This document shows, in pieces, positions 1 to 8,676 of a stretch of 64,000 nt of DNA (position 1 is its first letter; every line of letters begins with the position of its first letter). A model generated the notes under the pieces. The model worked only from the letters and a program-made list of their open reading frames with translations, did no database searches and had not been told where the DNA came from. Source of the DNA: Massilia sp. ST3 (lineage in GTDB: Bacteria; Pseudomonadota; Gammaproteobacteria; Burkholderiales; Burkholderiaceae_D); assembly GCF_018119405.1 (NCBI RefSeq), contig NZ_JAGPWC010000017.1, forward strand, positions 1 through 64,000, read 5' to 3'. The translations under genes and the position numbers were made by a program.

Positions 1-137
1 ACGGCGCCGCCGGCCGCGCCCACGTCGAGCGCCGCTACAGCATGCAGGCCATGCTGGCCACCTATGTCGGCCTGTACGACAGCCTGTGCAACACCAAGAT
101 GAAACCCGAAAAAGCGATCACACCATGTGCGGAATAG
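1..137 (+). CDS. XrtA-associated glycosyltransferase, C-terminal end only
   Basis: Only the last 44 or so codons are in the window (reading frame begins at base 3, stop TAG at 135-137). The visible residues include VERRYSMQAMLATYVGLYD, which resembles the C-terminal helix of the GT4-type sugar transferases of exosortase A loci (the family described as PEP-CTERM/XrtA sugar transferase, TIGR03088). The end overlaps the start of the next gene by 13 bases, so the two are probably translationally coupled. The assignment rests on this short tail plus the neighbouring amidotransferase; catalytic motifs lie outside the window. Confidence 0.6.
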   Translation, partial: GAAGRAHVERRYSMQAMLATYVGLYDSLCNTKMKPEKAITPCAE

Positions 138-2029
138 TTGGAATTTTTGACATGCAGGGCGGCGCGCGCGCGATCGACCGCGAGCTCCTGCACCGGATGA
201 ACGAGAGCCAGTTCCACCGCGGTCCGGTGGAAGGCGACCTGCACCTGGAACCTGGCCTGGGCTTCGGCCACCGCCGCCTGTCCATCATCGCCCTGGAAGC
301 GGGGCTGCAGCCGCTGTTCAACGAGGACGAGAGCATCGCCCTGGTGTTCAACGGCGAGATCTACAACTTCCGCGAACTGCGCACCGAGCTGCAAGGCCTG
401 GGCCACGCGTTCCGCACGCCGTCCGACAGCGAGACCATCGTCCACGCCTACGAGCAGTGGGGCGAGGACTGCGTGAACCACCTGCGCGGCATGTTCGCCT
501 TCGCGATCTGGGACCGTCCGCGCCAAACCCTGTTCATGGCGCGCGACCGCCTCGGCATCAAGCCGATGCATTACGCCGCCCTGCCGGACGGCACCTTCGC
601 CTTCGGCTCCGAGCTCAAGTCGCTGCTGACTCTCCCGAGCTTCCGGCGCGAGATCGACCCGCTGGCGGTCGAGGACTATTTCGCCTACGGCTACGTGCCG
701 GAGCCGCGCACCATCTTCAGCGGCGCGCGCAAGCTGCTGCCGGGCCATACCCTGACCGTACGCGCCGGCCAGCCCTTGCCGGCCTCGAAGCAGTACTGGG
801 ACGTGCCTTTCGTGCCGCACGTGGGCATGACCGACCGCGACATCGAGGGCGAGCTGGTGGTGCGCCTGCGCGAAGCGGTCGAGAGCCACCTGATCGCCGA
901 CGTGCCGCTGGGCGCCTTCCTGTCGGGCGGCGTCGATTCGAGCGCGGTGGTGGCCATGATGGCCGGGATCAACCAGGAGCCGGTGAACACCTGCTCGATC
1001 GCCTTCGACGACCCGGCCTTCGACGAGTCCGAGTACGCGCGCCAGGTGGCCGAGCAATACAAGACCAACCACCAGTGCGAGACCGTCGGCACCGACGACT
1101 ACGGCCTGCTCGACACCCTGGCCGCCCTGTACGACGAGCCGTATGCCGACAGCTCGGCGATCCCGACCTACCGCGTCTGCCAGCTGGCGCGTAAACGCGT
1201 CACCGTGGCCCTGTCGGGCGATGGCGGCGACGAGAACTTCGCCGGCTACCGCCGCCACCGCATGGCGATGGGCGAGGAGCGGGTGCGCTCGCTGCTGCCG
1301 CTGACGGTGCGCAAACCCGTGTTCGGCCTGCTCGGCAAGGCCTATCCGAAGGCCGACTGGGCGCCGCGCATGTTCCGCGCCAAGACCACCTTCGAGGCGC
1401 TGGCGCGCGACCTGACCGAGGGCTACTTCCACGGCGTCTCGGTGAACAACGACCGCGTGCGCAAGCAGCTATTCTCTGCCTCGTTCCAGCAGCGCCTGCA
1501 GGGCTACCGCGCGGTCGAGGTGATGCGCGGCTATGCCGAGCAGGCGCCGACCGACGATCCGCTGTCCCTGATCCAGTACCTGGACATGAAGACCTACCTG
1601 CCCGGCGACATCCTGACCAAGGTCGACCGCGCCAGCATGGCGCACGCGCTCGAAGTGCGGGTGCCGCTGCTGGACCACCAGTTCGTGGAATGGGTCTCGG
1701 GCCTGCCCTCGACCTCCAAGCTGCGCAACGGCGAAGGCAAGCACATCTTCAAGAAGGCGCTCGAGCCCTACCTGTCGCAGGACATCCTGTACCGCAAGAA
1801 GCAGGGCTTCTCGATCCCGCTGGCGGCCTGGCTGCGCGGTCCGCTGCGGGAGGCGATGCGGCGCGCGGTGCTGAACCCGGCCCTGCTCGACACCGGCATC
1901 TTCAATCCCGCCTACCTGAAGCAGATCGTCGACGAGCACCAGGCCGGCACCAAGGACCACGCCGTCACCCTGTGGTCGGTGCTGATGTTCGACGCCTTCC
2001 TGCGCAAGAACGGCGCCAGCGCCGCGTAA
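125..2029 (+). CDS. XrtA-associated AsnB-like glutamine amidotransferase
   Basis: A 634-residue asparagine-synthetase-type enzyme. Start chosen at 125 because the protein must begin MCGIVGIFD, so that Cys2 becomes the N-terminal nucleophile of the class II glutaminase domain; an in-frame codon at 86 would bury it. The glutaminase half (about residues 2-210) is followed by the synthetase half with the PP-loop SGGVDSS near residue 267 and the SGDGGDE segment near 364. In exosortase A loci this family (amidotransferase 1, TIGR03108) is thought to amidate a sugar carboxylate or a similar group of the exopolysaccharide; the substrate is not known. It overlaps the preceding glycosyltransferase and lies 36 bases before the next one. 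Confidence 0.88.
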   Translation: MCGIVGIFDMQGGARAIDRELLHRMNESQFHRGPVEGDLHLEPGLGFGHRRLSIIALEAGLQPLFNEDESIALVFNGEIYNFRELRTELQGLGHAFRTPSDSETIVHAYEQWGEDCVNHLRGMFAFAIWDRPRQTLFMARDRLGIKPMHYAALPDGTFAFGSELKSLLTLPSFRREIDPLAVEDYFAYGYVPEPRTIFSGARKLLPGHTLTVRAGQPLPASKQYWDVPFVPHVGMTDRDIEGELVVRLREAVESHLIADVPLGAFLSGGVDSSAVVAMMAGINQEPVNTCSIAFDDPAFDESEYARQVAEQYKTNHQCETVGTDDYGLLDTLAALYDEPYADSSAIPTYRVCQLARKRVTVALSGDGGDENFAGYRRHRMAMGEERVRSLLPLTVRKPVFGLLGKAYPKADWAPRMFRAKTTFEALARDLTEGYFHGVSVNNDRVRKQLFSASFQQRLQGYRAVEVMRGYAEQAPTDDPLSLIQYLDMKTYLPGDILTKVDRASMAHALEVRVPLLDHQFVEWVSGLPSTSKLRNGEGKHIFKKALEPYLSQDILYRKKQGFSIPLAAWLRGPLREAMRRAVLNPALLDTGIFNPAYLKQIVDEHQAGTKDHAVTLWSVLMFDAFLRKNGASAA

Positions 2030-2065
2030 CGAATAATAGAGAGAAACAACGGAGTCATCAGAATC

Positions 2066-3280
2066 ATGCGCGTCCTTCACATCCTCGACCACTCGATTCC
2101 GCTGCACAGCGGCTATACCTTCCGTACCCGCTCGATCCTGCGCGAACAGCGCGCGCTCGGCTGGGAGACCTTCCACGTCACCGGCTCGAAGCAGCATTCC
2201 GGCGACATGCTGGAAGAAACCGTCGACGGCCTGCACTTCTACCGCACGCCGGAATCGAAGAGTGCCCTGTCCAGGCTGCCGGTGCTGAACCAGAAGGAAG
2301 TCATCGACGGCCTCACCAAACGCCTGGCCGAGATCATCCCGCAGATCAAGCCCGACGTGCTGCACGCGCACTCGCCCAGCCTGAACGCGGTCGCCGCCCT
2401 GCGCGCCGGCAAGAAGTTCGGCATCCCGGTGGTCTACGAAGTGCGCGCTTTCTGGGAAGACGCCGCGGTCGACCACGGCACCAGCACCGAGAATGGCCTG
2501 CGCTACCGCGCCACCCGCGCCCTGGAAACCTATGCGCTCAAGCGCGCCGACGCCGTCACCACCATCTGCGAGGGCCTGCGCAAGGACATCGTCGCGCGCG
2601 GCATCCCGGCCGAGAAGGTCACGGTGATCCCGAACGCGGTCGACATCGACAAGTTCTCGGTGGGCGGCAGCGCCGACCAGGATTTGAAGGCCAAGCTGGG
2701 CCTGCAGGGCTCGCGCCTGATCGGCTTCATCGGCTCCTTCTATGCCTACGAAGGCCTGGACATCCTGCTGCGCGCGGTGCCCGACCTGAGCCGCCGCCTG
2801 CCCGACCTGCGCGTGCTGCTGGTCGGCGGCGGTCCCCAGGACGCCCAGCTGCGCCAGATGGCCAAGGACCTCGGCATCGCCGACAAGGTCGTGTTCACCG
2901 GCCGCGTGCCGCACGACCAGGTGCAGAAGTACTACGACCTGCTCGACGTGCTGGTCTATCCGCGCCTGTCGATGCGCCTCACCGACCTGGTCACCCCGCT
3001 CAAGCCGCTCGAGGCCATGGCCCAGGGCCGCATCCTGGCCGCCTCCGACGTCGGCGGCCACCTCGAGCTGATCGCCGACGGCAAGACCGGCGTGCTGTTC
3101 AAGGCCGACGATCCGGCCTCGCTGGCGGCCAAGGTGGGCACCCTGCTGGAACAGCAGGAACAGTGGCCGGCGCTGCGCGCGGCCGGCCGCCAGTACGTGG
3201 AAGTCGAACGCAACTGGTCGGTCAGCGTCTCGCGCTACAAGCAGATCTACGGCCGCCTGACCGCCGCGCACGCGGCATGA
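2066..3280 (+). CDS. XrtA-associated glycosyltransferase (GT4, TIGR04063-like)
   Basis: A 404-residue GT-B fold glycosyltransferase. It begins MRVLHILDHSIPLHSGYTFR, typical of the exosortase A-associated glycosyltransferase family often labelled TIGR04063. The N-terminal acceptor domain contains LHAHSPSLNAVAALRAGKKF. The C-terminal nucleotide-sugar domain has GSFYAYEGLDILLRAVP, VGGGPQ, and a late E-containing donor segment, PLKPLEAMAQGRILAASDVGG, that matches the GT4 EX7E region. It probably adds a sugar to the lipid-linked repeat unit at the cytoplasmic face of the membrane. It sits between the amidotransferase and the ligase-like gene in the same direction. Donor and linkage cannot be read from sequence. 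Confidence 0.87.
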   Translation: MRVLHILDHSIPLHSGYTFRTRSILREQRALGWETFHVTGSKQHSGDMLEETVDGLHFYRTPESKSALSRLPVLNQKEVIDGLTKRLAEIIPQIKPDVLHAHSPSLNAVAALRAGKKFGIPVVYEVRAFWEDAAVDHGTSTENGLRYRATRALETYALKRADAVTTICEGLRKDIVARGIPAEKVTVIPNAVDIDKFSVGGSADQDLKAKLGLQGSRLIGFIGSFYAYEGLDILLRAVPDLSRRLPDLRVLLVGGGPQDAQLRQMAKDLGIADKVVFTGRVPHDQVQKYYDLLDVLVYPRLSMRLTDLVTPLKPLEAMAQGRILAASDVGGHLELIADGKTGVLFKADDPASLAAKVGTLLEQQEQWPALRAAGRQYVEVERNWSVSVSRYKQIYGRLTAAHAA

Positions 3281-3304
3281 TGTGGCGCGCATAAGGGGAC
3301 GACG

Positions 3305-3412
3305 ATGGAATCCGCTCTGTGGGTGATCAATCTGGTGTTCCTCGCCTTCCTGTGCTTCTGGGCCGTGCGCGAAGACAAGGAACAGGACAAGAACGAACGC
3401 GGGAGAAAATGA
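3305..3412 (+). CDS. 35-residue single-span membrane microprotein
   Basis: A complete small reading frame, ATG at 3305 and TGA at 3410-3412. The product begins MESALWVINLVFLAFLCFW, a hydrophobic stretch long enough for one membrane span, followed by a charged tail (VREDKEQDKNERGRK). It fills the gap between the glycosyltransferase (25 bases upstream) and the O-antigen-ligase-like gene, whose ATG follows 3 bases after the stop. Hydrophobic core then charged C terminus, plus tight spacing on both sides, argue for a real gene. It could be a small accessory subunit of the ligase or polymerase. No function is recognised. Confidence 0.6.
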   Translation: MESALWVINLVFLAFLCFWAVREDKEQDKNERGRK

Positions 3413-3415
3413 AGC

Positions 3416-4774
3416 ATGCGTGACCTGTTCCTGCTCGCCCTGCTGCCGGTGCTGCTGTACGCGATGTCCAAGCGGCCCTTCGTCGCGGTCGGCATGTGGC
3501 TGTGGACCTCGCTGTTCTATCCGAATGCCTGGGTCTACGGCATGGCCTCCGGCGTGCGCTACAACTTGCTGTTCGCCGGCCTGGCCATCCTGGGATACCT
3601 GGCCTGGAAGCCCAAGCCGAAGGTCCATTTCGGCGTGCTCGGGGGGCTGGTGATCATCTTCTTCGTGTGGACCACGATCAGTTCGATCTTCACGGTCGGC
3701 CTGCCGGTGGTGGTATGGGACATCTGGGGCCGCCTGGCCAAGATCGTGCTGCTGTTCGTGTTCGTGGTGCTGGTGCTCGAGAAGAAACTCCATGTCGACT
3801 TCATGCTGTGGTGCGTGGTGCTGTCGGTCGGTTTCTACGCCAACGTCGAAGGGCTGAAGTTCATCGCCAGCGGCGGCCACCACAAGATCGCCGGCATGTG
3901 GGGCCACGTCCTCAGCGACCGCAACGAACTGGCGATCTCCTTCGTCATGACCCTGCCGATCTGCTACTACCTGCTGCACGAATACGGGTCGCGCTGGCGG
4001 CTTGCCCGCCTCGGCCTGCTCGGCACCATCGCCCTGCTGGTGATCGCCGTGATCGGCACCCAGTCGCGCGGCGGCTTCATCGCGCTGACCGTGCTGGGCG
4101 GCTACATGTTCGTCAAGAGCGAGCGCAAGATCGTGATGGGCCTGATGATCGCCGCGCTGGTGATCGTCGTGGCCCACCTGGCCTCGAACGAATGGGTGGC
4201 GCGCATCAACACGATCGAGGCGGCCGACGAGGACAGCTCCTTCATGGGCCGCGTCGTGGCCTGGAAAATGAGCTTCATGATGGCGGTCAACCACCCGATC
4301 TTCGGTGGCGGCTTCAAGTCGATGGAGTACGTGCCCAACTGGATCGCGCTGGCGAACAACTTCTCGTCCTATTCCTGGTTCTATACCGGCGAGGCGCTGC
4401 CCAACCCGACCCACCCGCGCGCCGCCCACAGCCTCTACTTCCAGGTGCTGGGCGAACACGGCTTCGTCGGCCTGGGGCTGTACGTCTCGATGCTGGCGGT
4501 CGGCTTCTTCAAGGCGGCCCGGATCGGCAAGCGCGCCCGCGCGCTGGGCGCGGCGCCCTGGCTGCCGCTGCTGGCGACCATGCTACAGTTGAGCATCTTC
4601 GCGTTCGCGCTGGGTGCGGCGGCGCTGAGCTTCGCCTACTTCGACCTGATCTTCGCCTTGTTCGGCCTGGTCCTGGTGGTCGAGCAACGCCTGCTGCCGC
4701 AAGCCGTCTCACGGATTGGAAGCCATGAACCTGCCGTGCCCGCATCCAGCCGTGCCGCGACATCCTTTGTCTGA
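3416..4774 (+). CDS. XrtA-associated O-glycosylation ligase / O-antigen ligase-like
   Basis: A 452-residue polytopic membrane protein with about ten hydrophobic segments, starting MRDLFLLALLPVLLYAMSKRP. A long periplasmic-type loop around residues 270-350 ends with HPRAAHSLYFQVLGEHG, the H-rich segment characteristic of the WaaL/Wzy superfamily (O-antigen ligase domain). The family found in exosortase A loci is described as probable O-glycosylation ligase (TIGR03097). It may polymerise the exopolysaccharide repeat unit or transfer glycan to an acceptor; sequence alone does not separate these. It follows the 35-residue microprotein by 3 bases. Confidence 0.85.
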   Translation: MRDLFLLALLPVLLYAMSKRPFVAVGMWLWTSLFYPNAWVYGMASGVRYNLLFAGLAILGYLAWKPKPKVHFGVLGGLVIIFFVWTTISSIFTVGLPVVVWDIWGRLAKIVLLFVFVVLVLEKKLHVDFMLWCVVLSVGFYANVEGLKFIASGGHHKIAGMWGHVLSDRNELAISFVMTLPICYYLLHEYGSRWRLARLGLLGTIALLVIAVIGTQSRGGFIALTVLGGYMFVKSERKIVMGLMIAALVIVVAHLASNEWVARINTIEAADEDSSFMGRVVAWKMSFMMAVNHPIFGGGFKSMEYVPNWIALANNFSSYSWFYTGEALPNPTHPRAAHSLYFQVLGEHGFVGLGLYVSMLAVGFFKAARIGKRARALGAAPWLPLLATMLQLSIFAFALGAAALSFAYFDLIFALFGLVLVVEQRLLPQAVSRIGSHEPAVPASSRAATSFV

Positions 4775-4816
4775 CGTCCTTCCTGTGAACCCCCGGACAG
4801 GCAAGCCCTCCATCCA

Positions 4817-5809
4817 ATGACGACGATCCCCACTCACTCGCTACCGGTTCAATGCATGCTGCAGACGGCCGGCAACCTGCTGGCGCGCAGCCGCGCCGCC
4901 GGCAGGATATGCGTTATCAACTACCACCGGGTGCTCCAGACTCCGCATCCGCTGCTGCCCTCGGAACCGGACGTCGCCACCTTCCGCTGGCAGATGGAAC
5001 TGCTGGCGCGCTGCTTCAACGTGCTGCCCCTGCGCCAGGCGCTGGCCCTGATGGATGCGGGCACCCTGCCGCCGCGTTCGGTCTGCATCACCTTCGACGA
5101 CGGCTACAGCGCGGTGCACGAGCTGGCGCTGCCCGTCCTGCAGCGCTTCAACCTGCCCGCCACCGTGTTCGTGACCAGCGGCCACCTGGGGCAGAACACG
5201 ATGTGGAACGACCGCATCATCGAAGCCGTCCAGTCGCTGCGCTCGGAACGCCTGGACCTGCGCAGCCTGGGCCTGGCCAATTATTCGCTGCGCAACACCG
5301 ACGAGCGCCTGGCCACGATCGGCGTCCTGACCGAGCATTCGAAGTACCTGCCGCCGTCCAAGCGCCACGCGCTGATCCGCCAGCTCGAGGAGATGGCCGG
5401 CGAAAACCTGGTGCCGGGCCAGATGCTGACGCCGGACATGGTGCGCGCCCTCGACCGCAACGGCATCGAGATCGGCGCGCATACCGTGACCCATCCCATC
5501 CTGACCAGCATGGATGACGAGAGCGCCCAGTCGGAAATCACGTCCAGCAAGGAGCAGCTGGAGGAGCTGCTCGACAAGCCGGTCCAGCTGTTCGCCTACC
5601 CGAACGGCAAGGTCGGCAAGGACTACGATGCGCGCCACGTCGAGATGGTGCGCCGCGCGGGATTCGCCGCCGCGTTCACCACGGCGGTCGGCGCCATCAC
5701 GAAGGACCAGGACCGCTTCCAGCTGCCGCGCAGCCGGCCCTGGGACCGCACTCCCTTCATGTTCGGCCTGAGGCTGCTGAGCTGGATGGCGCAAGGCCCG
5801 CCGCGCTGA
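4817..5809 (+). CDS. Polysaccharide deacetylase (NodB-type, CE4)
   Basis: A 330-residue carbohydrate esterase family 4 protein. The NodB motif 1 is visible as ITFDDGYS near residue 92 (metal-binding and catalytic Asp pair), and motif 2 as HTVTHP near residue 222 (zinc-binding His pair). No signal peptide is apparent; the N terminus is MTTIPTHSLPVQCMLQTAGN. The enzyme would remove N- or O-acetyl groups from a sugar of the exopolysaccharide or its lipid-linked precursor. Similar deacetylases are frequent in XrtA loci. It is separated by 42 bases from the ligase-like gene and by 67 from the next glycosyltransferase. Confidence 0.88.
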   Translation: MTTIPTHSLPVQCMLQTAGNLLARSRAAGRICVINYHRVLQTPHPLLPSEPDVATFRWQMELLARCFNVLPLRQALALMDAGTLPPRSVCITFDDGYSAVHELALPVLQRFNLPATVFVTSGHLGQNTMWNDRIIEAVQSLRSERLDLRSLGLANYSLRNTDERLATIGVLTEHSKYLPPSKRHALIRQLEEMAGENLVPGQMLTPDMVRALDRNGIEIGAHTVTHPILTSMDDESAQSEITSSKEQLEELLDKPVQLFAYPNGKVGKDYDARHVEMVRRAGFAAAFTTAVGAITKDQDRFQLPRSRPWDRTPFMFGLRLLSWMAQGPPR

Positions 5810-5876
5810 CACCGCGCGCACCATCCAGCCCTGCCGCGCCAGCGCAGCGCTGCCCTTGAATTTGAAAGAAACAACG

Positions 5877-7154
5877 ATGAAACGAGTATTAATGATCGCG
5901 TTCCACTTCCCGCCGCAGGCGGCGAGCAGTGGGATCCAGCGGACCCTGAATTTTTCCAAGCACCTCGGCAAGCACGGCTGGGAACCGATCGTGATTTCCG
6001 CCCACCCCCGGGCCTACGATGCGCAGAATCCATCCCAGCTCGCCAGCATCCCGCCGGAACTCCAGGTCCGCCGCGTGTTCGCGCTCGACGCCAAGCACCA
6101 CCTCGGCGTCAAGGGCCGCTACTCGGAACTGCTGGCCCTGCCCGACCGCTGGGGAACCTGGTGGCTGGGCGCCGTGCCGGCCGCCCTGTCGCTGGTGCGC
6201 AAGCACCGTCCCCAGGTGATCTGGTCGACCTTCCCGATCGCCACCGCGCACCTGATCGGCCTCACCCTGCATCGCCTGACCGGCCTGCCGTGGATCGCCG
6301 ATTTCCGCGACCCCATGCTGCAGCCGGCCTACCCGGCCTCCGGCCTGCAGCGCCGGATCTGGGGCTGGATCGAGCGCCAGACCATCCAGCGCTGCCACAC
6401 CGCCGTGTTCACCACGCACAGCGCCATGCAGGTCTACCGCGCGCGCTTCCCGGAAGTGGCGGCCGACAAGTTCGCCGTCATCGAGAACGGCTACGACGAG
6501 GAAAGCTTCGGCCAGGCCAAACCCGACACGGCGCAGCCGTCCGGCCGCCTGACCTTGGTCCACAGCGGCGTGCTGTACCAGACCGGACGCGATCCGTCGC
6601 GCTTCCTGCAGGCGATCGCCGATCTCAAGCAGCAAGGCAAGGTCGATGCCGGCGCCCTGCGCGTCATCCTGCGCGCACCGGGCGACATGGACCGGATGGA
6701 AGCGCTGGTGCGCGAGTCCGGGGTCGAGGACATCGTCGAGGTCGCGGCCTCGGTTCCCTACCGCGAAGCGCTCCAGGAAATGCTCAACGCCGACGGCCTG
6801 CTGATCTTCCAGGGCACCCAGTTCAACAACCAGATTCCCGCGAAGGTCTATGAGTACTTCCGCGCGCGCAAGCCGATCCTGGCCCTGGTCGATCCGGCCG
6901 GCGAAACCGCGCAGGTCCTGCGCGCCGCCGGCTTCGCCAGCCTGGCGGCCATGGACGACCGCGCCCAGATCGCCGCGGTGCTGGACGGGTTCGTCGGCCA
7001 GGTGCGCAGCGGCCAGGCCCATGTCGCCAGCGAGGCGCTGATCGCGTCCTCCTCGCGCGTCGGCCGCACCCGCGAGCTGGCCAGCGTGTTCGAACGCACC
7101 AGCGCCAAGCCCAGCGGCGTGCTGGTCTCCGATGTCGAGATCAACAAGCCATGA
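5877..7154 (+). CDS. Glycosyltransferase family 4 protein
   Basis: A 425-residue GT4-like glycosyltransferase. Start set at 5877 (MKRVLMIAFHFPPQAASSG); an in-frame upstream codon at 5856 would add seven residues without similarity to the usual start. The first beta strand and glycine loop (FHFPPQAASSGIQR) and the middle block (WIADFRDPML) are typical of glycosyltransferases that use a lipid-linked acceptor. The C-terminal part has VIENGYDEESF and QIPAKVYEYFRARKPILAL, the donor-binding acidic region. The stop codon overlaps the flippase start (ATGA), so both belong to one transcription unit. The donor sugar is unknown. Confidence 0.85.
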   Translation: MKRVLMIAFHFPPQAASSGIQRTLNFSKHLGKHGWEPIVISAHPRAYDAQNPSQLASIPPELQVRRVFALDAKHHLGVKGRYSELLALPDRWGTWWLGAVPAALSLVRKHRPQVIWSTFPIATAHLIGLTLHRLTGLPWIADFRDPMLQPAYPASGLQRRIWGWIERQTIQRCHTAVFTTHSAMQVYRARFPEVAADKFAVIENGYDEESFGQAKPDTAQPSGRLTLVHSGVLYQTGRDPSRFLQAIADLKQQGKVDAGALRVILRAPGDMDRMEALVRESGVEDIVEVAASVPYREALQEMLNADGLLIFQGTQFNNQIPAKVYEYFRARKPILALVDPAGETAQVLRAAGFASLAAMDDRAQIAAVLDGFVGQVRSGQAHVASEALIASSSRVGRTRELASVFERTSAKPSGVLVSDVEINKP

Positions 7155-8653
7155 ACCAGGACCTGCGTTCGAAAACCGTCAAGGCCATCGGCCACCTCGG
7201 CCTCGGGGGCGCCCTCGGCAAGGTGATCTCGCTCGCCTCGACCCTGGTGATGGCGCGCCTGCTGAGCCCCGCCGACTATGGCCTGATGTCGATGGCGATG
7301 GTGCTGGTCGGCTTCATCGGCTTCTTCAACGAAGTCGGCATCGGCGCCGCCATCGTCCAGAAGACCGACCTGACCGAGACCGAAGTCAACGGCTGCTTCA
7401 GCTTTTCCATCCTGGCCAGCCTGGTGCTGTTCGCGCTCACCGCGCTCCTGAGCGGCCCGGCCGCGGACTTCTTCAACAATCCGGCGCTGCAGCCGATGAT
7501 CGCGGTGCTGGCCTCGAACTTCGTGTTCGGCGCCATCGGCACGGTGCCGCTGGCCTTCCTGCGCAAGGAAATGCACTTCAAGGCGGTCGCCGGGATCAAC
7601 ATCTCCGGCCTGTTCCTGCAAAGCGCGCTGGCGCTGGTGCTGGCCTGGAACGGCTTCGGCGCCTGGTCGCTGGTGTGGGCCTTCGTCGCCTCGTCGCTGT
7701 TCCAGTCGGTCGGCGCCTTCTACCTGTCCAGCTGGCGTCCCAGCTCGCTGCGCGGCCTGCGCGCCGCGCTCGGCTTGGTGCGCTACGGCCTGCAGGTGAC
7801 CATGACGCGCATCTTCTGGTACCTGTACAACAATGCCGACAAGGTCGTCATCGGCAAGGTGCTCGGCAACCGGCCGCTGGGTATCTACGACATGGCGCTG
7901 TCGCTGGCGACCCTGCCCACCAGCCAGATCACCTCGCTGGCCACGAACGTGTCCTCGCCGCTGTTCTCGCGCCTGCAGAACGACCGGCCCCAGCTCCAGG
8001 CCTTCATCCTGCACTTCACGCGCGGCATCGCCTACGTCACCTATCCCGCCGTGATCGGCATGCTGATGTGCGCGAACGAGCTGATCGCCGTCCTGCTGGG
8101 CAAGGAGTGGATGCCGATGCTGGTGCCCTTCGGCGCCCTGTGCCTGATGGGCCTGGTGCGCTCGGTCGATCCGCTGCTGTCGCAGGTCTTGATCTCGACC
8201 GGCCGCGCCAAGCAGCTGAGCGGCTACACGCTCACCTGCGGCATCGTCATGACCGCCGCGATCATCGCCGGCGCCCTGCTCGACGGCCTGCACGGCGTCT
8301 CGGTGGCCTGGGTCGTGGTCTATCCGCTGCTGTCGGTCCGCCTGCTGTACCTGGTGTCGGCCGCCACCGGCCTGTCGATGCGCGCCTATTACGAGTGCCT
8401 GCTGCCGGTGGCCACCGCCACCGCCGCCATGGCCGCCGCCGTGTTCGCGGTGCGCATGGCGCTGCTCGCGCTCGGCCTGCCGGCGATGCCGCTCCTGGTC
8501 GCCGAAATCCTGACCGGCGCCGTGGTCTATGTCGGCTGGATCATCCAGTTCGACCGCCGCGGCCTCGGCGAAATCCGCCAGGTCATGCTGGATCTCGGCA
8601 TTTCCAAGCAGCGCCTCGAACGCTGGCCGTTCAACCGCGCAGTCCATCCGTAA
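7151..8653 (+). CDS. Oligosaccharide flippase (Wzx/PST family)
   Basis: A 500-residue polytopic membrane protein with about twelve to fourteen hydrophobic segments, of the polysaccharide transporter (MOP superfamily) type. The N terminus has KAIGHLGLGGALGKVISLAS and then MARLLSPADYGLMSMAMVLVG, a signature of lipopolysaccharide biosynthesis flippases of the WzxC/MviN group. It would flip the undecaprenyl-linked repeat unit from cytoplasm to periplasm so that the ligase-like protein can act on it. ATG overlaps the stop of the previous glycosyltransferase. 23 bases separate it from the ATP-grasp gene. Confidence 0.88.
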   Translation: MNQDLRSKTVKAIGHLGLGGALGKVISLASTLVMARLLSPADYGLMSMAMVLVGFIGFFNEVGIGAAIVQKTDLTETEVNGCFSFSILASLVLFALTALLSGPAADFFNNPALQPMIAVLASNFVFGAIGTVPLAFLRKEMHFKAVAGINISGLFLQSALALVLAWNGFGAWSLVWAFVASSLFQSVGAFYLSSWRPSSLRGLRAALGLVRYGLQVTMTRIFWYLYNNADKVVIGKVLGNRPLGIYDMALSLATLPTSQITSLATNVSSPLFSRLQNDRPQLQAFILHFTRGIAYVTYPAVIGMLMCANELIAVLLGKEWMPMLVPFGALCLMGLVRSVDPLLSQVLISTGRAKQLSGYTLTCGIVMTAAIIAGALLDGLHGVSVAWVVVYPLLSVRLLYLVSAATGLSMRAYYECLLPVATATAAMAAAVFAVRMALLALGLPAMPLLVAEILTGAVVYVGWIIQFDRRGLGEIRQVMLDLGISKQRLERWPFNRAVHP

Positions 8654-8676
8654 CCGAAGTGAAGCCGAAGTAAACA

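Noticed and set aside
1469-4459. A 996-codon open frame on the minus strand opposite the glycosyltransferase genes
   Set aside because: Its composition is the usual reverse-frame pattern of GC-rich genes, it has no domain similarity, and it lies over well-supported genes on the plus strand. Similar long frames occur opposite narG, narH, lepA and others.
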